NCBI GenBank assembly: GCA_963678705.1
Contig: OY783207.1
Location: forward strand, 5,704,001 to 5,768,000
Direction of reading: 5' to 3'
Length of the DNA stretch: 64,000 nt
From: Panorpa germanica
Lineage: Eukaryota > Arthropoda > Insecta > Mecoptera > Panorpidae
Below the pieces are notes generated by a model that was given only the letters and a program-made list of their open reading frames with translations, made no database searches and was not told where the DNA came from. The position numbers and the translations under genes are program-made. The first letter of the stretch is position 1. Each line of letters opens with the position of its first letter. This document shows positions 11,772 through 25,145 of this stretch, in pieces.

Positions 11772-13460
11772 TCCATATGAGTTCCACTCGTTTTTGTTTA
11801 ACGACGCAGGACCATCGCATCGTAATAAAACTGTTTATACTTTAAGCAGTTTTTTTTTTCAACTTTTAAATAATACAATTCAGGAACCATTTTTTGCTCT
11901 CAAAGTTTCTCAATTTAAATAATTTATAAGTTTATATCAACAACATACTTCCGGCTGAATATGAAAATCGTGCATTTGCATATACAGAGATACATTATAC
12001 TGTTACATTAATGATAAATTACGAGTTTTGTTTAGTACACGTTCTTAATATGCAACCAGAATTGATATTTTAAAACACTCTCGCGATATTAAACTCGTAA
12101 AATAGTTTTCTTACTCTTCTACAGAATGTGGGTAATGTAATCCATGAGCCATGGTTAATGTTGTCGGGTTATGGTGCACCTCAATGGATCCATGGTGCAA
12201 ATATGACGCCATTAGGACCATTATTCCCGACACTTCACTATAAGCATGTACTGGCTGCATTGTTTGCATACAAGTTGATGGCGTTCCGCTCAACTAACTT
12301 AAACAGGATTCAGCTAATTTATCCGATAATTGTGGCTACACTATCGGATATTTGAACCACTTTTACTAGTTTATTGGACTCTATTTATGACGTCATTATT
12401 TCATACAGCCGCATTTATATGTATATGTGCTAGATGCATTATTACTATAACGTAATACTATCAGCTGTCTCACTCTTACAGACTAATTACATCTGTCTGT
12501 TACTTCCCCCACTATTGAAGCGTACAAATGTTGGCTAGAACTCGCTCTGTTATTCTACTAATTCAATATATATCTGAGCCCGAAAAAACAGCGATTAAAA
12601 TTATATTTTTTTAATTAGTTTAACGTTGCCATATTTCTTAACAGTGTTATTGTATTTAGTCTGTATATGTATGTAAAAGCTTACATGTATTAAGTACTAT
12701 AGTGATTCTAAATCCTCCTTTAATTATGTACCTGAAGTAACTAGAAATAAAATCAATGCATCAGCTGGCTGGGAACCATTATCGCTAACATAGTACATTA
12801 GTGCTCTAATAATTTTAGCTACCCCGACTATATTTACAGTCGAACGATATGAATAGCTTTTATATACAAAAGTAGTCTTTTATATAACTTTTTAATTGTT
12901 TCTGGCAACACAACAGTACGCGGAATGTATATGAAGTGTACGTAACGTTTGCACTGAATATCCGACTATACTTTTTCCTTCGATTGTCGCTTGTGAACTA
13001 CCTTAACAGTCTTTATTAACTATTACAAACAACTTTACAAGTGGTCCTTTAACTAAACTAACTGATTGGCTTAACAATATTCTTTGACGGTTATTTTGAC
13101 ACTTCCTATTCATCACTTGACACTATGAAAAGTGTTCTAGAACTTGCACAATTACTCTACTCGAATAATTTATTTACTCTGTCCATTAAACTGATCAATT
13201 ATTATTGATTCGCACCCTTTCCCATCACATCAAGCATTTTGTTTGTCTATTTCATTTCTCGCGTTTTTTTTTAAGTACATCAGCTTCCCCCGCCCCCTTC
13301 ACCACTCAATTTCCCACTACTGAAATCGTTTTGCGTTTTTCGTTCAATGTGTACTAACTTTTCGTTATGTTTCATATTAAATGTTTTTGTATCTTTGTAG
13401 TATTTTTTTTATTTTTGTGTAATGTTCGTTAGGCTTGATTGGTGCTTTTTCTGTTTACAG
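11772..13460. other. Non-coding DNA upstream of the Bruno exon, ending in its splice acceptor
   Basis: The last 80 bases are T-rich and end CTGTTTACAG, a good 3' splice site for the exon at 13461. A less AT-rich patch at 12111-12355 is open on both strands but shows no known motif. It ends in a small palindromic pair around ATCCGATA / TATCGGAT. No other gene is supported. Confidence 0.55.
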
Positions 13461-13543
13461 GGTGCTGTTTTGTGACGTTTTTTACCCGTAAGGCGGCACT
13501 GAAAGCCCAAGATGCCCTCCACAACATCAAAACGCTTGTTGGG
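13461..13543 (+). CDS. bru: CELF/Bruno-type RNA-binding protein, exon for C-terminal half of RRM1
   Basis: After an acceptor CTGTTTACAG, the exon supplies the last two bases (GG) of a split glycine codon and 27 codons. These begin [16 protein letters not shown], continue DALHNIKTL and end VG before the donor GTGAGTA. CELF/Bruno RRM1 in animals reads [25 protein letters not shown] at this point. CCFVTFF is the RNP1-side beta-3 strand that contacts RNA, and the rest forms helix 2. The exon is 83 bp, the length this exon has in vertebrate CELF1 genes as I remember them. The CELF3-6/bru3 branch has GCAFLTY here, so this is a bru1/bru2-type protein. These proteins regulate splicing, translation and mRNA decay by binding U/G-rich RNA. 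The preceding exon (start of RRM1) was not found in 1-13460. Confidence 0.93.
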
Positions 13544-14744
13544 GTGAGTACTTGCCTATTCAACTGTTTAAAAACCTTTAATAACAATCACCGCTAACCT
13601 GAAGACACACTTCAACCATTTTTTTATTTCAACATCTGTGTTTGTTAGACGTTCAAGTACTAGAGTTAAATGTACCATTCGTATTTTTATTATTTGTATT
13701 GTTTTTTTTTTTTTTGTAGAATTGTTTTGTGGGATAACACATTGTGTTTACTTGATCAGTGTTTGCTATTTCGTTTCGATCGATTCGCGTTAGTATTCAG
13801 TTTGAGACGTTTATAAGATGTATTAATAGTTGGTAAATATTCTCGAATTGAAATTCATATTTTGAACACGTGTAATATGGTTCACTCGACATTCAATGCG
13901 TCGATTATGCATTCGTGAGGCATTTCAGTTTAAAATTCTATATAAAAAGTTTTAACAAACCCTTCAATTGCAGGGCTGTCACCGTTTTCATTTATCTGAT
14001 AAAATTACAAGGTGATTCCAAATGAATCGTATATTTGAGAAATCAAAAATATTTATATTCATATTTGCCATATCAATGTGAAAATAATATGCTGTATATA
14101 TTTTGCATATACATGAAATGAATAAATATTATTGTTTGCGAATTATTCTTCATTTAAAGATTTAAGTATCAAAAAGCTAAGCTGTTTAAGTTAAGGTACT
14201 TGCTACCAAAGAAGAAGACAACATCAATGCAATATTCTCACTATCGTTTAAGAAGTAAACTATAGTTCGAAGGCGACTCCTACTTAAAATAAGCACTGCT
14301 AACTAAAAAGCACTGACTCACTTATTTTTCTATAATGTATATAGAAACAAATAAGATAAAATTCATTATCGTGTTACAGATTTATACCGCTCTTATAACC
14401 CCTTTTAAGTATAAGTCGCTGCCGAACTATCGTGATTTGGACTATAATTATCTTTTTTGGCTACTGACACAGCAAAATACAAGCAGTAGCTTGTCAGAAC
14501 CTTCATTCAGTTTTACATCAGACCTAGAACCTAAAGTTGCTCTCTTTCACTTAGCAAAAGAGTCTAAAGTAGCAACAAAGAAGTCACGTGTGTCAAGTTA
14601 TCTTATCAAGTTAACTTCCAATCTTGTTTTTAATAAGTTTCTAATTACAATTAATACAATCCGCAAATAAATAATTAAATATAAATGTTAATATCGAAAT
14701 TTTACATTAACAATGACAGTACATGTTGCAATGTTTAAATATGG

Positions 14745-14875
14745 ATATATTTTGTATTTGCACATACGTATGACATACAGTATAGATTTTACATCACAAC
14801 AGCATATACATAGAATGTGCAATACACATGAATGTATATACCTTGAATATAGTATGTATATCCAAATGTTTTGTG
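14745..14875 (+). repeat. Dispersed ATGTATAT-rich repeat, copy 1
   Basis: It shares long stretches with 62262-62356 on the same strand and with 30530-30625 in reverse complement. Common blocks include TTTGCACATACGTATGAC-like sequence, an AGCATATACATAGAATGTGC-like block and ACCTTGAATATAGTATG. It is non-coding and its origin is unknown. Confidence 0.65.
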
Positions 14876-15708
14876 GGTGCTAAAGAAATGTGGCAGGTGG
14901 AATATTTCGTTTATTTGAGAAACACCAGAAGACTGACACTTTGTTGTCAATATTAACGAATAAATAAATAACACATTTATTCAATTCATGACGTATATCG
15001 TCAGACTTTAAGTTACGAAATAAGGCACTTATTTTTTAAGGTCTAATAGAGATACTATTATTGTTGTAGTCACTGTTTAATTAAATTATATTTTTCAAAA
15101 AGAAAATTATTATTTAAATTTAATATTAATTTTTTCGTAAATATTTTTAGACGCCTTGGAGTAAATGTAACCGTGACTATATACGAACCACCCTATGATG
15201 TAGTAGTTCTCCTATATCGACTGCAACGTTTAGAAATAAGTGGTACGGTAGATCGTGGTTATAAAAATGTAGACATATTTCTCGCAAATCTATGCAGATT
15301 TTAGAGACCGCCTTTTTTTGTACTGTCAGCAACACTATACACTAGCGCTGACACGCTAGATGAGTCGTGCTTGGCATTTCAATGACTCTGGACCTTCATT
15401 TCTCCCTCTTCAATTTCTCCCCATTTGTTTCTTCTCATCCTCATCTTTACTACCCCTTTCTGATGCTCGATGTGACTGCAGCAGTCCGCAGCGAGATTCG
15501 CGCTTTAAGTCCAGAGTCCACTGGAGCTATCCACAGGAGTCTGGACGATACTGCACGATATTCTCACACTGATCTTATGACTGTTCTTCACAGTACTGCC
15601 AACGAATGTGTAACGTTTAGCTTGTTGTTATTCGAAAAAACGATTTATACATCTAAATTCATTATAATTAAGTTGATAAAAATGTATTACAATTATTATC
15701 CCAAGTAC

Positions 15709-15775
15709 CTTGCACTGCAAGACAATTTCTGTATGGAAAGTAGGAAATGAACTTTAGAATTAGCTTGTAGCAAAC
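15709..15775 (+). repeat. Short dispersed repeat, copy 1
   Basis: The core CACTGCAAGACAATTTCT is shared with 38035-38095 (same strand) and, in reverse complement, with 20484-20545. Similarity runs on into a GAAATGAACTTT-like block. The three copies suggest a short mobile or amplified element. Confidence 0.55.
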
Positions 15776-16189
15776 GGGCATGTGTGAATCTTCTACCTGT
15801 GATGATAGCATCATGGCAATAAATAGAAATTTCAATCCTTTTAAATTAAATATTACATTATAAATTAAAATTATATCCAAATGATATTATTACTCACGTT
15901 ACTCACGATACTCCCGTTATGTTAACATAAGATAGGATATATGATACCAATAATGCTAACATATTGACCTAACATGTTAACCTAACATGTTAACAATATT
16001 GACTCTTTTGATTTAAGATTTACATGATAACAAAACCGTTATAACGATAATAATAATCTTGATTATTAATTAGTTGATAAATTATCCTAAAATTGTCATG
16101 ACAGTTAGTGGAGTAGGCCTACAAAAACGCGCCGAATACACTACCTCACAGGTGACGTGGAAATGTATGCATATCATGTATCTGAGAAT

Positions 16190-16500
16190 CGCGACCCTTA
16201 GAATCGTGATATCTCAGGAATGGTAACTCTTAGGAAAAAAATCATAAGGACCATTTTTGTGGAGAATTTTAAGATCTACAACTTTGGTTTGAGGTTTTTT
16301 TTTTTGATAAAACTTACCGTTTTCGAGAAAAATCAAAAAAACCTCAAATTTTGACCTTTGACCCCGAATAACTTTTGAAGCATATATAGAATCGATGGGG
16401 ATTTTTAAAACTTTATTTGTAATGATAAACCCCAGCTCTCCACCAATATTTGGCTCTCCGGAAATTTTTGTTATTTCAAATGTCTATCTTGACCGGGCTA
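16190..16500 (+). repeat. Dispersed repeat with TTTTGACCTTTGAC core, copy A
   Basis: The last 175 bp match 19371-19548 almost base for base: a TTTTGACCTTTGACC block, ATAGAATCGATGGGGATTTT, CCAGCTCTCCACCAATATTT and a final GACCGGGCTA. The whole 310 bp align more loosely to 56932-57259. It is non-coding. The common end in all copies suggests a transposon terminus. Confidence 0.75.
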
Positions 16501-18478
16501 TATAACGTATACAAATATTTTATTCAGAACTTTTTTGTAGAAAACAATATTATCTACCACTTTTATTAATAACATTTTGTTGTAACTTTTATAATAAAAA
16601 AGTTATGAGGAAAAATATATTTAAAAATAACTGGTGTAATGATCAGACTCAACTACTGTAATACAGTCTGTGCATTCCACATTCATAACATATTTACAAC
16701 TTATTTTTGCTTATTACGATTTTATTAAAAAAGTTGCACAAAAGAGAATAATATTTATCTACAAAAATCACGTTTTCAAGATAAACAAGAAATAACTGAT
16801 TACATTATTTTCAAAATGGCGTTCCTTTACTCCACTTAATTCAAATTTAAATCCAGTTTTCACTTATTTACATGATGAAAATGAAAGATTGGTGCCTACC
16901 TAAAATACAAAGTTCTATAACCAGATTTCCCCCGTTCACCTGAATAGTTCATCTGAAATATGTCGGTAACTAAACACAGCGTCCTATCGCTTACATTTGA
17001 CACATCACGAGTACTGTGACGTGTCGTTGGTAGGCAGCAAGAAGACTAGAGATAATGGGCATCAATTTTCCAACACGTGCGACTCGCCAAGCCGACGGGT
17101 CTAAATTCTGAGATTTTATCTTAAAAGTCTCGCATATATACTACTGTTATACGGATAATGTCATAATTCAGGTCCTATTAAGTGACATTCCTTGCTCACA
17201 TGTCTGACCCCTGACTCTCCTCTCTTCTTCTAGCACCACCAGCACCCATTCACACCCTCCCTTTAACCCTCGTACTCAGGATTTCCAACCGTACTTATAT
17301 AAATGACATAACGGAATAAAACGCACACATACTCGCAAGTAAAGCATACATCACGGTATGTGGTCACGTACCTGACCCATCTGGATGTCAGATTTAAATG
17401 ACAAAATCAATAGGAAATGCTCTTTTCCATTTTTAAATGCTAATTATGTTTTGGCAGAACTACAACAAGTAAAGTCGAACAACGAAGGAGTACCCTTTTC
17501 TTTTTTCGAGTCTTTCTATGTTAAATATATTTTGCAAAGGTTAATTCATATACATTTACATTTATTGTATTTAATCAATGTACAGTTTTTTAATGAATGT
17601 GTCCAGATTCTTCCTTTTCTCTATCTGTGTCATCCACCTCTTCCTTTCAATAACTGCACAATCTTCTTTTTACTTTTACTCTTTTCTTACATGAATACTT
17701 AATGTGCATCAACGTTTCTATCTCTCTCCCGCACACACTTCCAGTATCTGCTGTCTTTCTCTTCGTTACACAATCAAAATCTTGCGATTTAGGACGAATT
17801 GTGCTTTGTGCTTAAATTACACAAAGATTATTAAGTATCGTTCTTCTCCAGATTAAAAGAAACAATATAATCAAATTTATTAATTTGATGTTTGTCAAGT
17901 TTTGTCTAAATCTGATATTAAATTTCATTATTTCTGGAAATAAAATGTAATATTTAAATTAAATTGAATTTCCACATTCCTTGCAGCCTTGTTCTATACT
18001 TTTAAAAACAAAAATTATACAAAATATACCTAACTGTAATTTTATTTATGGTAATGTTTTATTGATACTATCGTAACGAAATGATGTCAAGTATTGCTTA
18101 ACCTCTTAACCTATTTAAAACAAGCAAAACTGAATTATTACGGAATAATTATCGTCAAAGCTGATTGTTTTTGTTTGCTTTTGTTAAAACGTTTCCAGCA
18201 AATGGATTTAATTATAAAGTTATGCAAATAATGCATTGCAATTATAGAACCATTAAACATATATGGCGTATGGAACTTACGAGTATTATAACATCGATCG
18301 ATACTATAACATATTCTAATTAATTGATTGTTTAAAATAAAATTTTGATTGATAACTGCATGTTTTGTCATAAAAATGTGTTTTCGTCGGTATTTTCAAA
18401 GGGGTTGCTACGAAGACCAACTTTATCTCAGAAAGGTGATGTTAGTAGACCCATAGCAGTCGTATGGCCTTATGCCTT

Positions 18479-18616
18479 CCCAGTAAACATTTGGTGAAAT
18501 AGAATGGCTAGATGAAGTTCTAGTCACTTGTACATTTCAATTCTGACGTTTTACAAGTTGGAGCAACACACAGAAAATCAATTTTAGTTCAAATTGATTC
18601 CCTACCTGTCACAGGA
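18479..18616 (-). mobile_element. CCCAGTAAACA-family MITE fragment
   Basis: It begins CCCAGTAAACATTTGGTGAA and aligns, in reverse complement, with the right end of the longer element at 55414-56268. Shared blocks include TTCAATTCTGACGTTTTACAAG and CTACCTGTCACAG-like sequence, with small indels. The other end was not located. Confidence 0.65.
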
Positions 18617-19284
18617 GTCGCTTTTATTCAACAGTGAGCTGGGTTCCTGGGTTCCCTCACTTTTTCTCTGTCTTCCACGTTTCATACGATAAATTCAATG
18701 CAATTGATGCGGACCTGATTATCATATTCGGGAGATTGTTATATTCTATTCCGAGAATCTAAATTTGAAATCATACTTTCCTACATGATGAAAATATAAA
18801 AATTAAAGTCTACCCAAAATGCACTGTCCGATAACAAATTCCCTGACCATTATTGAATTTTCATTTTTACTTCATTTCCATTGTATATGCCTATTTTCAT
18901 ATCGCTACTAAATCTGTGTGGCCGCGTCAGCCATCCATTACCGGTTTGTGCATGTCTGCTGTGGTTCAGCAGAGGTGCCCGGATCATTTTACTCTCTATT
19001 TTATTATATGTACTTCTACATATGACTGTATGAAACTACCACGCAGTGTTACAATATCAAGTTAGTTTTTTAGTTCAGCTAGTTACCACTTTGTTATTTT
19101 ATTGAACATATGGCGCTGTAGTCAATAAAACTTCACATATGACAGTTAATATTTCTCGTTATTTTTGTTCACATAGACTTCAGGAAAAGTTTGGAGTATA
19201 CATATTATGTATATTGGTATTCAATTATAAAGTTGTCCAATGAGCAGTACAGGATTGGCCTGGCCCGCTACCGGGAATTTTAAG

Positions 19285-19370
19285 GGTAATGCCGGTTTCA
19301 CACTAGATAGTCAGTTTTGTTGTCAAAAAACAAAACTGAAACATGTTTTGTTTTATTTTAAAACAGTTCA
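19285..19370. repeat. GTTTTG / CAAAAC inverted-repeat patch
   Basis: After GCCGGTTTCACACTAG there is a small stem from CAGTTTTGTTGTC and the nearby CAAAACTGAAAC. It resembles the CAAACA/GTTTTTG-rich region at 34770-35085. GCCGGTTTCACAC-type ends are common on short DNA transposons; that assignment is an inference. Confidence 0.35.
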
Positions 19371-19548
19371 CAGAAAAAATCCAAAAAAAACCTCAAATTT
19401 TGACCTTTGACCTCGAATAACTTTTGAAGCACACATAGAATCGATGGGGATTTTAAAAACTTTATTTGTTATGGTAAACCCCAGCTCTCCACCAATATTT
19501 GGCTCTCCGGCAATTTTTGTTATTTTAAATGTCTATATGACCGGGCTA
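19371..19548 (+). repeat. Dispersed repeat with TTTTGACCTTTGAC core, copy B
   Basis: This is a shorter copy of the repeat at 16190-16500, in the same orientation 3 kb away and nearly identical over about 175 bp, ending at the same GACCGGGCTA. It looks 5'-truncated relative to copy A. Confidence 0.8.
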
Positions 19549-20483
19549 ATAATTGTGTTACTTTTAGATTAGTAAAGGTTATTTTTACAGAATAAAATTA
19601 ATGGTAAACCGGAGGCGAGGTCTAGCTTAAAAAACTGTCTCGACAATGCATAAATTAACTACAAAAATAATATTCTTAATGTAGAAGTCAAATTTTAATA
19701 CGTTTTTAAAAGGTTTCCTACTTTTTCAATGAAATATTAACAATAAATGGCTAATAGCGATTGTGGCGCTATTCTCATAGTACCTAAACTGAACTTCTCA
19801 TTAAATATAGATAGACACTCCACTCTGTAACTATTGCTTGTAAGTTGTAAGCTATACACAATATAACACTCTACTAACATTGTAGTTCCCTCTCTCCTCC
19901 ATAGATGTAGTTACTGGCTATCGATGTGGGTATATACTATACTATACGGTTCATGAATATGCATTTAGTTCCCTAAACGTACGTCGGACGCGCTGTGCTC
20001 GTCTGTCGCCACCGCGGCTGGCTGATGAATACGTAATGAGATGTCAGCTCTCGATAATGTTTCAATGGCGTTATGATTGATTTGCATACACTGTTTTTCA
20101 ATTCACACTCATATATATTCAATATGTATATTTATTTGTAACAACGTTAGTGTGACGTATTCAATAAATAATGATAATTATTTTAGCCGAAAATACAGTG
20201 AAATCGAGTTTCAATAACGTTCTGTCAAAAGTATGTTGTTGTTTTTTTTTTAATTTTTTTGATGGAATATTCGTTTGGGGTTTTAGTATAAAATTTATAT
20301 TGAAATCATTTATTTACGGTGATATGCATTTCAATAATTCAATGTATAATTTTAACACGAATACTTTTATTCAATTTACTGCAATAAAAGATTTGAATTT
20401 TATATGAATCACAGTTATGATTCAATCAAAATTGAACAAAGGAAACTATAACACCAGAAGAATATCGATTTCTTCTGTTTTAG

Positions 20484-20545
20484 CTAGCTTGCCACAAGCT
20501 AATTCAAAGATACTCGCATAGAAATTGTCTTGCCGTGCAAGGTTC
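20484..20545 (-). repeat. Short dispersed repeat, copy 2 (reverse)
   Basis: The reverse complement of AGAAATTGTCTTGCCGTGCA matches the CTGCAAGACAATTTCT core of 15709-15775 and 38035-38095, with flanking similarity including AGCTAATTC. Confidence 0.5.
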
Positions 20546-21979
20546 ACACAATTTGACTATTTAAATAAATTATTATATCTTAATTTACATAAAAACAAAC
20601 AATACCCGCTAAACACAGTTAGATGTATTTATAGTGTAAGTAATGAGTTTACCTAATAGACAACGTTTTGTGACCTATTTTACTGCTTTTGTACCCTCTT
20701 GCACATTAGCATAGTCATAATACATCTTAAGGACATTTAAGGGTTATAAAATATAATTTAATTTATTTAATGTCTGCCTATTTCCGATGCTGAGATCTAT
20801 CATCGACTTATTTTAAGAATTGAAATATAAATAAAAAATCTAAACTTTTTTAGATTATATATTTCTGAGGGTTTCTAAATATTACATTTAATTTCTAAAT
20901 TTAAAAAAAATATAATGTAATAAAACATAAAGCACGATAATGATAATGATATATGATAAGACTAATTGTACTTTTGTGATGACAGCGCCATCGCCACACA
21001 TGCGATAATTTTCTCAATAGGAATTAAAAAATTAATGTACAAAATATTGCTTATTAATTCATTAATTAACTTCATCAATTGCAAGTCTATTTAATTTCTC
21101 ATCTAAATTAATCACAGAGTGTTATTTTTTAAAGCTCCCTGTCCAGTGTAACGGTCAGGGACAAAGGTGATTTATGTACCTTTCAACCAGCTTAAAAACC
21201 ATATAAAACCCAAATAAGCCCCCAAGTGTAATACATATAATGTTTCGGAAATTAAAAACATTGTTTTTGTTTTTTTTTTTTTTAAATATGCATCATGAAT
21301 TATTAATCACCCTATGCGGCTTATACATATTTTATATTAAAACCTATACACCACAATGACTATAAAAGCCAACTGAAATTAAATTTCCTTGGTGGGCCGT
21401 TTAATTTACGGTTTTCCTGTTGTGTTCCATCAGAATTGGGGGTCCCATTTAGAGCTTAGGGCACAAAACGTGCCCTGTGAACCCCCTATCAGCTTTTATA
21501 CCGTCGTGTGCGTTTAATAGCATACATAACATATATGTATGTTGCGTGTGTCCTTATGTCGACAAGCCACCGCACCCTCACCCTCGCCTTTCCCCCTCAA
21601 TCCCATTTCAATCTATTTCCCAAACCTTTTATAAGTAAATAACACTAAATGTTTATATACCGCTTTTTTTTTTTTTTTTTTTTGATGTGTAAGACAATAT
21701 GTCCGCATACATTTGTGGGTTTTTGAGTTTGTTTTGTGTTTTAAACACTTTTCTTTTATATTTATTGTTTCACCTGTTGTACATTTAAACTAGTGTGGGT
21801 GTTTTATTTTTTATTGAACCTCATCATTCATTTTATGACGTTTACATGTTTCAAATTATGTTTATTGGTTTCTATTTTATCGATTTTACTCAGAAATTGT
21901 AACATCTCATTAAACGTAATAGTTTTTAAGAAACACATTCGTAACACATATCAACCAGTCGTCCCAGATTCCCGATAAC

Positions 21980-22531
21980 AATGGGCTTGTGTCCTCATTT
22001 TTTAGTGGCCGATTTTTCAATTGTTGATTGAAATTGAAGTTAATAAATATGTATTGGCGTGTCTATTTTATTAAATATCTAAATATTGACGGAGATATAG
22101 CAATTAAAAGTTTGAATTGTAGTTTTAGCGCTAGAAATGGTCGGCCATATTTGTATGACGTGATATGCATTTTAACGTCAGTTATTTGTTGAGACCCTGT
22201 TACGGCAGACATAATATTAAAATTTTATTATTCCTTGAAATAGCTGTAAATAATATTTGATATTTTTATATATAAATACATATAGCAGAGATTTATGAGC
22301 TGTAAGGTTGGTAACCTTACACAAGGATTGTGATGTCACATGCACTTGGAATGTGTACAACGTTGAATCCCTTTAATAATTAAAGAGGCAAAATGACTTT
22401 TTTAATTGTTAATATCTCTTAACATATAAGGAGTTATTAAAAAATAATTGAACATTTGAGGTTATAGTAACTCACTTTATCCATATATAGTACACTTTTA
22501 TAGAAATTAAGACATAGGACACAAGCCCATT
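21980..22531. mobile_element. MITE with ATGGGCTTGTGTCCT inverted ends, about 550 bp
   Basis: AATGGGCTTGTGTCCT at 21980-21995 is exactly inverted at 22516-22531. The first 170 bp inside the left end (with TATTGGCGTGTCTATTTTATT and ATTAAATATCTAAATATTG) recur in copies at 28257-28425, 28728-28958 (reverse) and 46218-46732. There is no coding sequence, so the element is non-autonomous. The superfamily is not identified. Confidence 0.75.
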
Positions 22532-23756
22532 AGCCTGAAGTAAGCTAGCAAGTGTGAAGCTGCACTATTAGATAATTTTCTAACTCTTTCGGTTCACAAT
22601 TTGAGAATCATTTTATCCCGTCAAGGTATCGAATATATATTCTAATTTTTTGTTCAAATTATAATTATTTATGAGTCAAATTACAAATTCACGAATTAGT
22701 AATTTGTTTACGAAATGTCGCGTGATACTTACGATGTTAGAAATATTTCTCAAATGAGACTAGTTTCAAAATCCTAAATTGAAACTGAATACGGCAAATT
22801 GATTTAGAAGATAATATATAATAATTTATCTAATAGGTATTGAGCAGCACTGAAAGTAGTAGACAAATAAAGGAAAGTTCACAAAGTGCAATAAGTTTTG
22901 ACAATGCAAGAGGGGTTGGGAGTTAGTTGAGGTAAAAATCATGACAATTTTTAATTTGATGTAATTTGTAGATTTATGGATTTTTATATATGACAACATC
23001 CCTTAAATTTGATACCGTAATACTGCCTCTTAAAATCCTTTAAATATCACTTTTTATGAGTTAGAAACTTACCTTTGCTTCTCCTACATCGAACCCTATA
23101 ATCAAAGCCCCGTGTTGTTCTAATTGTTATATAATATTCCACAAAATGGAATCTAATTATTTTACCTTAATACATAATTCATAAAAATCCACTTTCGTGT
23201 TTTTGTTCAAAGCCCGTAGTACCAGTAGATACAATTATTCTAAGAGGTTAGATTTCCTAATTGTATCTCTATAAATTTTATAAATTCATTTACCGTTAAC
23301 ATACTTTGTATTTTGTATTCTATAAAATATTTATAATGTCTAAAGCGGTCGACGTTATGGTAACTTTACTGAAGGAATAAATACATACAAATCGAATCTT
23401 AAAACATAATTTATTTAAATGTATATCAAAGTTACAAAGAACGAATTTACTTTATTATTTACCTTTTCCTGAATGTTTTGCTTAGTTTATGTTTAACCTT
23501 TACGAACTGATCCAACCCACCGAGTAAAACGACCTAAAACTTGAAGCCATTTGCTGTACTGTAATAGGACAGTAAGGTATAGTACGAACTAGACTAACGT
23601 TCATTTGATATGTGCGTTGTGGTATCAGATTGCAAGCAAGAATGATGAGAACTTTTGCGAATAATTCGAGTATGAAAATGCTTGGAAATTGAATTCTGAT
23701 ACGAAATAGTTGAATTAAAACTTGCATGCATTATTAAATGAAATATAAGTACAGAA

Positions 23757-23818
23757 CCAGCGGCGGAGCAAACTGGGGCTCTTGGTACACAGTGGTTTAA
23801 AACCGGTGAAAAATCCAA
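23757..23818 (+). repeat. Possible hAT-like transposon end
   Basis: CCAGCGGCGGAGCAAACTGG resembles the CAGTGGCGGAACTAG end at 10859. No partner end was located, so this may be a solo relic or chance. Confidence 0.25.
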
Positions 23819-24778
23819 ATTTTTTTGCAGCAGCTTTCAACATTTATTAGCACTTAAAAAACATATATATATTTATAATCATTTATTATACATAATTCAT
23901 TGCAAAGTTCAGCCTTACCATCTGCCTTACAATGTATATTATCTCATGAACTAAAAGAGATAGAATGTTGAAATTTAAAATGCAGGTAATAGAATATGCC
24001 CTCTATATAATACAATGATTGCGTTTTGTTTTTTAAAGAAGTATTTATACGTAGAATTTCCCGCTGACTTCATATCTGTCAACCATATTGAAATCAGTTC
24101 ATAATTTGACCTATAAAATACCGATAACTCAAAAACCGGGAGTTCAAAGAAAGAATAAATTGCAGATTTGAAATCAGCGTAAAATTTTACTATAGTATCC
24201 GTTTGAATTTTCCAAATCAGAAAATACTATTTTTTTTCGCAGCAAAAATATTTTTTTTTTCGGTGCGAGAATATTACTTTTTTCGTTGCGGAAATATTTT
24301 TTTTTTATTATTTTTATTATTATGTTAATATTGGATTACGTAATTGCAAGAAACTATAAATGTTGCATTTACAGATAAACCACTTTTCTAAAAAATTTAT
24401 AAAACTAAACCACGTTACAATTGAATTTAATATATGTCATATTTAATATATCTCCTATAAAATAATTTAATATTTTCAACATAGTAGCAACGTCAGTCAG
24501 TAGCGAGACCCTTTCCTTCGATGTTGTCCACTTTGGCTAGTTCCTGTCACTATTATTTACGACTATCTGACACGTTTCCTGCATGACAGCATTCGTCCTG
24601 CTTTCCAACTCATTCCTTCTCACTCAGGCGCTCAAGATTTACGGAATGGTAAAGAAATGGGAAAAACGAGCGTGATTCAGTTAGCGCCAGAATCCTTCTT
24701 CTACACGACGGCTTACCTTGGAACTAATATTCAATTTGCAAATGCGTTTTTAATGGGTCTCAAGCGAAACCCAAGATG

Positions 24779-25145
24779 AAGTTCGTAGAATGACATATAG
24801 ATGGCGCCACTATTAACAAAATCGCATGATTTTTAAAGAGTACCAACCTTCAAACATCATGTGCCAAAATTTCATGATTCGAATTTCAATTTGAATTTCG
24901 TGTATTGATAAAGCATTGATTTTAAAGGCAAAAAATACCGTTTAGGCAAAGGCAAGTGTTAAGCGGACGCGGTATTTTTTCCATTACAATAGTAGCGACA
25001 CTAACACTTCTGTAACTTATAAACTAATAGTCGGAATGTCATGAAATTTTGGCACATATCGTGTGAAGCTTGGTACTATCTAAAAATAGACTGTCATGGA
25101 TTTGTCAATAGTGGTGGTGCCTTCTATAAGTCATCCTACGAACTT
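24779..25145. mobile_element. Foldback MITE with long imperfect inverted arms
   Basis: The left arm starts AAGTTCGTAGAATGACATAT. The right arm ends CATCCTACGAACTT. The arms pair imperfectly over roughly 115 bp, including a TGCCAAAATTTCATGA block on the left matched by TCATGAAATTTTGGCA on the right. The middle is short and non-coding. Related arms lie at 45632-45712 and 48691-48790. Confidence 0.75.

Noticed and set aside
12111-12355. Overlapping frames on both strands in a less AT-rich patch
   Set aside because: Both strands being open reflects composition. The patch is not the missing RRM1 start, which should encode an MFVGQ-type RNP2 motif.
14335-14670. 111-codon open frame on the + strand
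   Set aside because: No recognisable domain, intron-like base composition and no start or splice context. Chance frames of this length are expected in 64 kb, though this one is hard to exclude entirely.
15367-15750. 127-codon open frame, longest in the window
   Set aside because: Despite a locally higher GC content, the translation shows no motif; the first third is a CT-rich tract and the end runs into AT-rich intron and a dispersed repeat at 15709.
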